Source of the DNA: Siphlonurus alternatus
Lineage: Eukaryota; Arthropoda; Insecta; Ephemeroptera; Siphlonuridae
Length of the DNA stretch: 64,000 nt
Reading direction: 5' to 3'
NCBI GenBank assembly: GCA_949825025.1
Contig: OX463785.1
Coordinates: forward strand, 5,807,979-5,871,978
A program made the translations under genes and the position numbers. Positions 60,801 through 64,000 of the stretch are shown here, piece by piece; the stretch's first letter is position 1, and every line of letters begins with the position of its first letter. The notes beneath the pieces are model-generated. The model ran no database searches. It was not told the origin of the DNA and saw only the letters and a program-made list of their open reading frames with translations.

Positions 60801-61891
60801 CATGTATAATGAAGTTGCATGTTTTGCCACCAGGCTGCGGCTGCTCATGCACTGCTCAAGACTGACAATCTGGAGATTGATGGACACACCATCAGCGTGG
60901 CCATCAGCAGACCTCCTGAGCGCAAACAGACCTCCCTGTTGGCCCCAGATGTCCACAGCCTGGGGGGACAGACCCGCGAAGCACAAGGGTGAGTGGACGC
61001 TTATGTTTTATCAGTAAGGTGGTGATCAATGTTTCTTTATACAGGTTAAGACAAGCGTAAATTGTCTGCATCATTTTTTTTTTTATCCATTGCACCGCGA
61101 AATCTAAAAAATAACATTGCATGATGGACACATTCAAAATTTCATGGCATGATGGTCCTGAAATGCTTGAATCTGATTGGCTAAGCCCTTTAACATTGGT
61201 CAAATCAGTGGCTTAAAGGAGCGTTTGAAACCAGCATGCCCATATTATTTTAATTATTACGGAATGTCTCCCAGTTCAACTAACCACAACAACAAGCTGG
61301 TTCTAGTCAATTAACTTTTTTTTTCTTTCTCTCTTATTTTTTGTTTGCATTAAATTTTATATTTTTTTTTTTTAATATTTTTAATATATTGTCCTTCGTC
61401 TGCAATAATACTGTAAGCTATCAGCAACACGATTTCATTGCAATGATGAGCATCTGTATCAGGTGAGCGTAATTATGAGCTGTACATAGTTATAGAATAA
61501 AGCTCATTGTTGAGTTCACCTGAAATACAGTAGCAGATAGCTCATTATTGTGGACAAGAGACAATATATTATTATATTCTACTATGAAACTCATCAAGTT
61601 AAAACCAGAAAGCATGTAAAACATGTTACTACATCAAAACAAGGGATATGAATGCCCCATCGTTCAACTAGGCTTTATGCTTGCAGGCCTCCGAGATCAC
61701 GTGGTCCCTCGTCTCTGCTGCCTCGCTCTGTGCGTCTCGCTTTGCCCCACGTAGAGCCCACCACCCCCGTAGATGCAGCCACCCCCATGGAGGCGGCACC
61801 CTCAGCTAATGGCAGCAGCCCACCCCCACCTGCCCCCCCACCCCCCAAATCCAACGCAGACTTCCGTTCTCTACTACTAGGGAGCAAGTGA
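48813..61891 (+). CDS. SART3: SART3 (Prp24-type U6 snRNP recycling factor)
   Basis: Nuclear RNA-binding protein that promotes U4/U6 snRNP reassembly. Sixteen exons: 48813-48974, 49538-49664, 50084-50188, 50716-50900, 51573-51800, 52540-52837, 53945-54130, 55004-55172, 56105-56263, 56487-56565, 57225-57525, 58507-58700, 59283-59430, 60360-60493, 60834-60988 and 61687-61891; all junctions keep phase and total 945 codons, close to the human length. Order: acidic Ser/Glu N-terminus; HAT repeats (for example LWLSWIRDEI, DLWLEWGQFS, LWEVYREFE, VWEAYLDYLRRRV, TWLEYLALER); a basic linker; RRM1 with VFVSNL and SKGFCYVEL; RRM2 with LFIKGL and SKGLAYVDF; and a Pro-rich tail ending SNADFRSLLLGSK, like the conserved SNADFAKLFL end. 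Exon 5 has an internal frame problem and exon 11 an RGG-type insert (separate entries). AATAAA follows at 61951. Confidence 0.97.
49688..49855. mobile_element. Short hAT-like element, 168 bp
   Basis: Ends CAGGCACTGATCCAGG and CCTGTATCCACGCCTG; flanks CTGGCTAC (49680-49687) and CTAGCTAC (49856-49863) match at 7 of 8. The body TTGGATTTAACATGGGCAAT is shared with 41704-41834. It begins within 20 bases of the SART3 exon 2 donor. Confidence 0.8.
51198..51480. repeat. MITE, family T
   Basis: Starts CAATCGAGGATTCAAGTCAG and follows the family body through a G homopolymer to GAGGAACACTTGAAACCTCC. Lies in SART3 intron 4. Confidence 0.78.
51573..51800 (+). CDS. SART3 exon 5 with internal frame break
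   Basis: The exon is bounded by good splice sites, is exactly 76 codons, and opens in phase with the Glu/Gln-rich GSEPTEQQVKESATQRARV. The conserved HAT segment LFRRQLACPLLDME (from 51643) then lies in the +1 frame, and the final YDKAMNKLKEVMPFEKQL (from 51747) returns to the first frame just after an in-frame TAG at 51741-51743. The 62 bases between DME and YDK are pyrimidine-rich and end CCCCATAG, like an acceptor, but I find no in-phase GT donor. Two compensating indels in assembly, a real lesion, or an unusual small intron are the options. Confidence 0.8.
52234..52356. repeat. Dispersed repeat (ATTGCACCGCGAAAT)
   Basis: ATTGCACCGCGAAAT, CATTGCATGATGG and CCCTTTAACATTGGTCAAAT occur in the same order at 61087-61216. 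Both lie in SART3 introns. Confidence 0.8.
53120..53560. repeat. Long-TIR MITE in SART3 intron 6
   Basis: AATTGACTGCTGACCTTGA at left pairs with TCAAGGTCAGCAGTCAATT at right, and outward the CTGCCATATTG and CAATATGCCGGCTACC ends also pair with mismatches. The open frame of about 150 codons at 53215-53673 runs across it and is not coding. Confidence 0.78.
55333..55607. repeat. MITE, family T with both termini
   Basis: Starts CAATAGAGGTCGCTGATTTT and ends CACTTGAAGCCTCTATTG. Contains a G homopolymer. Lies in SART3 intron 8. Confidence 0.82.
55673..56031. repeat. Palindromic MITE, family C
   Basis: AAGGGTTAGGTAACACCACC, ATCCCTCACACAAAAATTCT and CTCCTCTACACCCCCTATCA on the left arm are mirrored on the right. 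Diverged copies at 63298-63641 and 63609-63775. Confidence 0.9.
56828..57034. repeat. Palindromic MITE, family B
   Basis: TTTGTCCGGAATAATGAGCT and its inverted counterpart GCACGAGGGACAATATA bound a 200-bp foldback in SART3 intron 10. Confidence 0.86.
57225..57525 (+). CDS. SART3 exon 11: RGG/GGRDQ repeat insert
   Basis: The exon encodes HDEPQEKEWGRGGRDQGRGG and continues with reiterated GRDQGRGGG and DRGRDQ units to about residue 620, then a Gln/Ala/Ser/Lys linker up to RRM1. The DNA is an imperfect purine-rich array of GGAAGGGACCAAGGAAGGGG-type units. It occupies the nuclear-localisation/linker region of SART3, which in vertebrates is Lys/Arg-rich but, to my knowledge, not of RGG type. It probably arose by repeat expansion and may add RNA binding or condensate behaviour. 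Confidence 0.9.
57770..57935. repeat. Inverted-repeat element in SART3 intron 11
   Basis: TTTTCATCAAGATAGATACA and TTGGAATTTGACT at left pair with AGTCAAATTCCAATATCTAT and CTCGGTGAAAA at right. Confidence 0.85.
57995..58410. repeat. Palindromic MITE, about 415 bp, SART3 intron 11
   Basis: TTAAAGGAGGGGAACGGCTT and its exact inverted complement AAGCCGTTCCCCTCCTTTAA form the ends; inner AGGGAAGCAGCCAAT and ATTGGCTGCTTCCCT also pair. Confidence 0.92.
58941..59245. repeat. Palindromic MITE, family A
   Basis: AATGGACAAACTGTATGAAC followed by TTTTTATTGCAGAAATAAAT at left, and TTCATTTCTGCAATAAAAAA at right. Lies in SART3 intron 12, ending shortly before exon 13. Confidence 0.84.
59439..59633. repeat. 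Palindromic MITE, family B, abutting a splice donor
   Basis: Begins ATCGTCCGGAGGAATGAGCT only eight bases after the first base of the SART3 intron 13 donor (59431), and ends near TTATTCGGGGCAAATAT. Confidence 0.85.
60060..60327. repeat. Diverged MITE, family A, SART3 intron 13
   Basis: The right arm CTCTATTCATTTCTGCAATC and ATGTTGTCCATT is well preserved; the left arm is decayed. Confidence 0.7.
61385..61571. repeat. Palindromic MITE, family B, SART3 intron 15
   Basis: ATATTGTCCTTCGTCTGCAA at left and GTGGACAAGAGACAATATAT at right with an inner AGGTGAGCGTAATTATGAGC motif. Confidence 0.82.
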
Positions 61892-61950
61892 ATGTGAATG
61901 AAGCCGGTGGTATGTACGGGTTTGTTTCAGTTTTGAACCATTTATAGTAT

Positions 61951-61956
61951 AATAAA
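61951..61956 (+). terminator. Poly(A) signal AATAAA of SART3
   Basis: Canonical hexamer 60 bases after the SART3 stop codon. Confidence 0.7.
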
Positions 61957-62116
61957 TGAGACCGTCTGCTTCAAAACCGACTCTTTGACTTTTTGACATC
62001 TGAATGGTAGAGTTTATCAGAAAGTGGTTGGTTGGTTACCAATGGTGGAACTTGTTTTTCAACATTGTTCACAGTGCTCTCTGGGGCTCCTAATACTTAG
62101 TCTGCACGCCAGACAG

Positions 62117-62345
62117 TTAAGTACCGTTTCTAAGTGGGGCACGCATGTTGTTTGCACAACATTCCGCGGTCTTAATCACCCCAACGGAGTATAGACAGCC
62201 ATAAGCTGCCTTCCTCCTACCAACTCCTTCATCTAGTAGCCAGTCACACCCATCCCAAGTCGCGAAAAGTCTGCCGTGTTCAGGATTTGAACCGAGGACC
62301 TCTCGGACGAGAGCCAAGTGTACTAACCACTACACTAAACACTAA
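62117..62345 (-). mobile_element. tRNA-derived SINE
   Basis: On the minus strand an A-box-like TAGTGTAGTGGTTAG (62337-62323) and a B-box GGTTCAAATCC (62293-62283) are spaced as in a tRNA, within a segment that could fold as a degenerate tRNA. It continues into a unique tail with CAGCTTATGGCTGTCTATAC and GTTGTTTGCACAACATTCCG. Tail fragments recur at about 26154-26215 and 63777-63832. Confidence 0.75.
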
Positions 62346-63297
62346 GTTTGGAAGTTTTTCCAATCAGAAAGTGAAAGAGACGGTTTTGAAGCACACAGTC
62401 TCAAATATATGTGTCAACTAGAATCAAAACCCGCTTTTTCCACTTGCCAGCAAGGTTTCTTTTTAAATATTTTTACTTATAAAAATGAGCTTTATGGAAA
62501 GTGGTCAAAAGCGGGTTTTGAAACTAGTAGACACATATATAATTCTCCTGAATAACAGCTGTTTACTAATTCATATCTCAAGCTGAAATCTAAGAGGAAT
62601 CTTTTAGATTGGTTCTATTTGTCCTAATGGTATACCATCTTGATGTAGTACCAGTCACTTCCAGTGCCCATGTGTCAGTGAAGTTGGATGCTGGAAGTTT
62701 TTTGATGACCTTTATTATATTAATTTCAAGGATGTTGATTATGTCACTTATATTTTTCATATTATTAGTAAAGCAACAATTTTTTGTAATTAATCTAAAT
62801 TGTAGAGATTATTAATTGAGAGACCATTTTGTTTAAGGAGGTTAATTTTCTAAACTGGAGAGTTCAAAAAACTCCCCAAGATTTATAAAAATATTTAATT
62901 TTAGTCCAGTATTCATGCAAATGGTTTAAACAATAGAACTAAATTACAGACAGCTTGTTTAAGTCTGTATAATTAATATTGTTTAAACTGAGTTCTTGTG
63001 GTCACTTATATAATGTATGGAGATGAAATAAAGTGTAATTTTCTATTAAAAACAAATATATGCCATATAAATATAATATATGTGTTTTGACTTTATTTTG
63101 TTTACCAGTGATTTATTTATTTATTTACATTAATTATATACTGTACCAGTTGTTACATTGTGACTTCATACTACATATATAATATAATTAGATATGTAGC
63201 TGGGAAAAAATAACATTATCAACATAATGATAAAAAGAAATCAAATTTGGAAAATATTGCAAAAATTTTATTTAAGATAACAATTTACACTTTAATT

Positions 63298-63775
63298 GTT
63301 AATAAAAAAAAATCCCTCACACAAAAATTATGAAAAAAATTTAAAATGTTCTCCTCTACACCCCCTATCAGTGGCTAAAATATCAGGTACACAAATACGA
63401 TCTAGTTTTTGAGTTATGAATTTCTAAATTTGACTAATTTAACATGGGAGTTTCATTTCTCCATGTCCATTGTAGTCAACTTTAAAAATTCATAACTCAA
63501 AAACTAGATCGTATTTGTATTCTGGTATTTTAGCTACTGATAGGGGGTGTAGAGGAGAACATTTGAAATTTTTTTCATAATTTTTGTGTGAGGGATTTTT
63601 TTTTTTTTTTTTTTTCTTTAAGGGTAAGGTAACGCCACCAATGTTAAAAAAAATCTCTCACACAAAAATTATGAAAAAAATTTAAAATGTTCTCCTCTAC
63701 ACCTCCTATCAGTAGCTAAAATATCTAAATTCGATCTAGTTTTTGAGTTATGAATTTTTAAAGTTTACTACTTTA
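63298..63775. repeat. Family C MITE followed by a second half copy
   Basis: 63298-63641 is a palindromic copy like 55673-56031. A second left arm (CCACCAATGTTAAAAAAA, then CTCACACAAAAATTATGAAA) restarts within its right end and runs to 63775, where it meets a SINE tail fragment. Confidence 0.82.
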
Positions 63776-64000
63776 AGCGGAATGTTGTGCAAACAACATA
63801 CGTGCCCCGCTAAGAAACGGTACTTAAGGGCATTAGGTGTAGCACCGGTAGTTGGCAACACTGACGTATCTTCACCATGTTAATTTTTGGTCATTGCTCC
63901 TCGGAGCAATTTTTATGCTAGAGCTAAGCGGATTGCTGTAGTATCAAGATAATTAGTAGCCCAAGTGCACAATTTGGCTAAATAAAGCCTGATTTAAAGA

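Larger units (their letters stand above)
61892..64000. other. Intergenic DNA after SART3
   Basis: About 2.1 kb of repeats and AT-rich DNA: SART3 3' UTR, a tRNA-derived SINE, AT-rich sequence, then two family C arms and a SINE tail fragment. No further coding exon is supported. Confidence 0.7.

Noticed and set aside
62265..62345. Possible functional tRNA gene
   Set aside because: A and B boxes are present but the stems pair poorly and the unit continues into a dispersed tail, so it is a SINE.

Overview
This is a window of nuclear DNA from an animal. It is AT-rich, intron-rich and packed with repeats. Six of the seven genes are complete and one runs off the left edge; all are split into short GC-rich exons with GT-AG introns, and I rebuilt them by requiring every splice phase to match. 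Two genes encode parts of motile cilia. Together with the septin, muscle/glycolytic-type aldolase and SART3 homologues, this points to a non-vertebrate metazoan with motile cilia. I cannot narrow the phylum from sequence alone.

Layout. A septin of the SEPTIN2 group lies on the minus strand (163-5004) with its 3' end beyond position 1. CFAP73/CCDC42-like (plus, 6880-11598) and ODAD1/CCDC63-like (minus, 13020-20642) lie tail to tail; both encode coiled-coil proteins of the axonemal dynein machinery, and both have RFX X-box-like motifs upstream. CCDC117-like (plus, 23301-28836) carries a 5'-truncated LINE in its fourth intron. CCDC86/Cgr1-like (plus, 31906-34584) is a small nucleolar protein gene. 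A class I fructose-bisphosphate aldolase (minus, 36063-43512) has two alternative last exons of identical length. SART3 (plus, 48813-61891, 16 exons) fills the right side and has an unusual RGG-type insert and one exon with a broken reading frame.

The introns and intergenic DNA are largely short mobile elements. They include at least two palindromic MITE families with many copies, a 5S rRNA-derived SINE family, a tRNA-derived SINE, several hAT-type elements with 8-bp target duplications, and a 472-bp near-perfect palindrome. One hAT element sits inside a 5S-SINE and another inside an older MITE, so a relative insertion order can be read directly.

I found no prokaryote-type system, CRISPR array, rRNA operon or functional tRNA gene. 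The most informative observations are the aldolase alternative C-termini, the 5S-derived SINEs, the nested hAT insertions, the paired ciliary genes with X-box-like motifs, and the SART3 irregularities.
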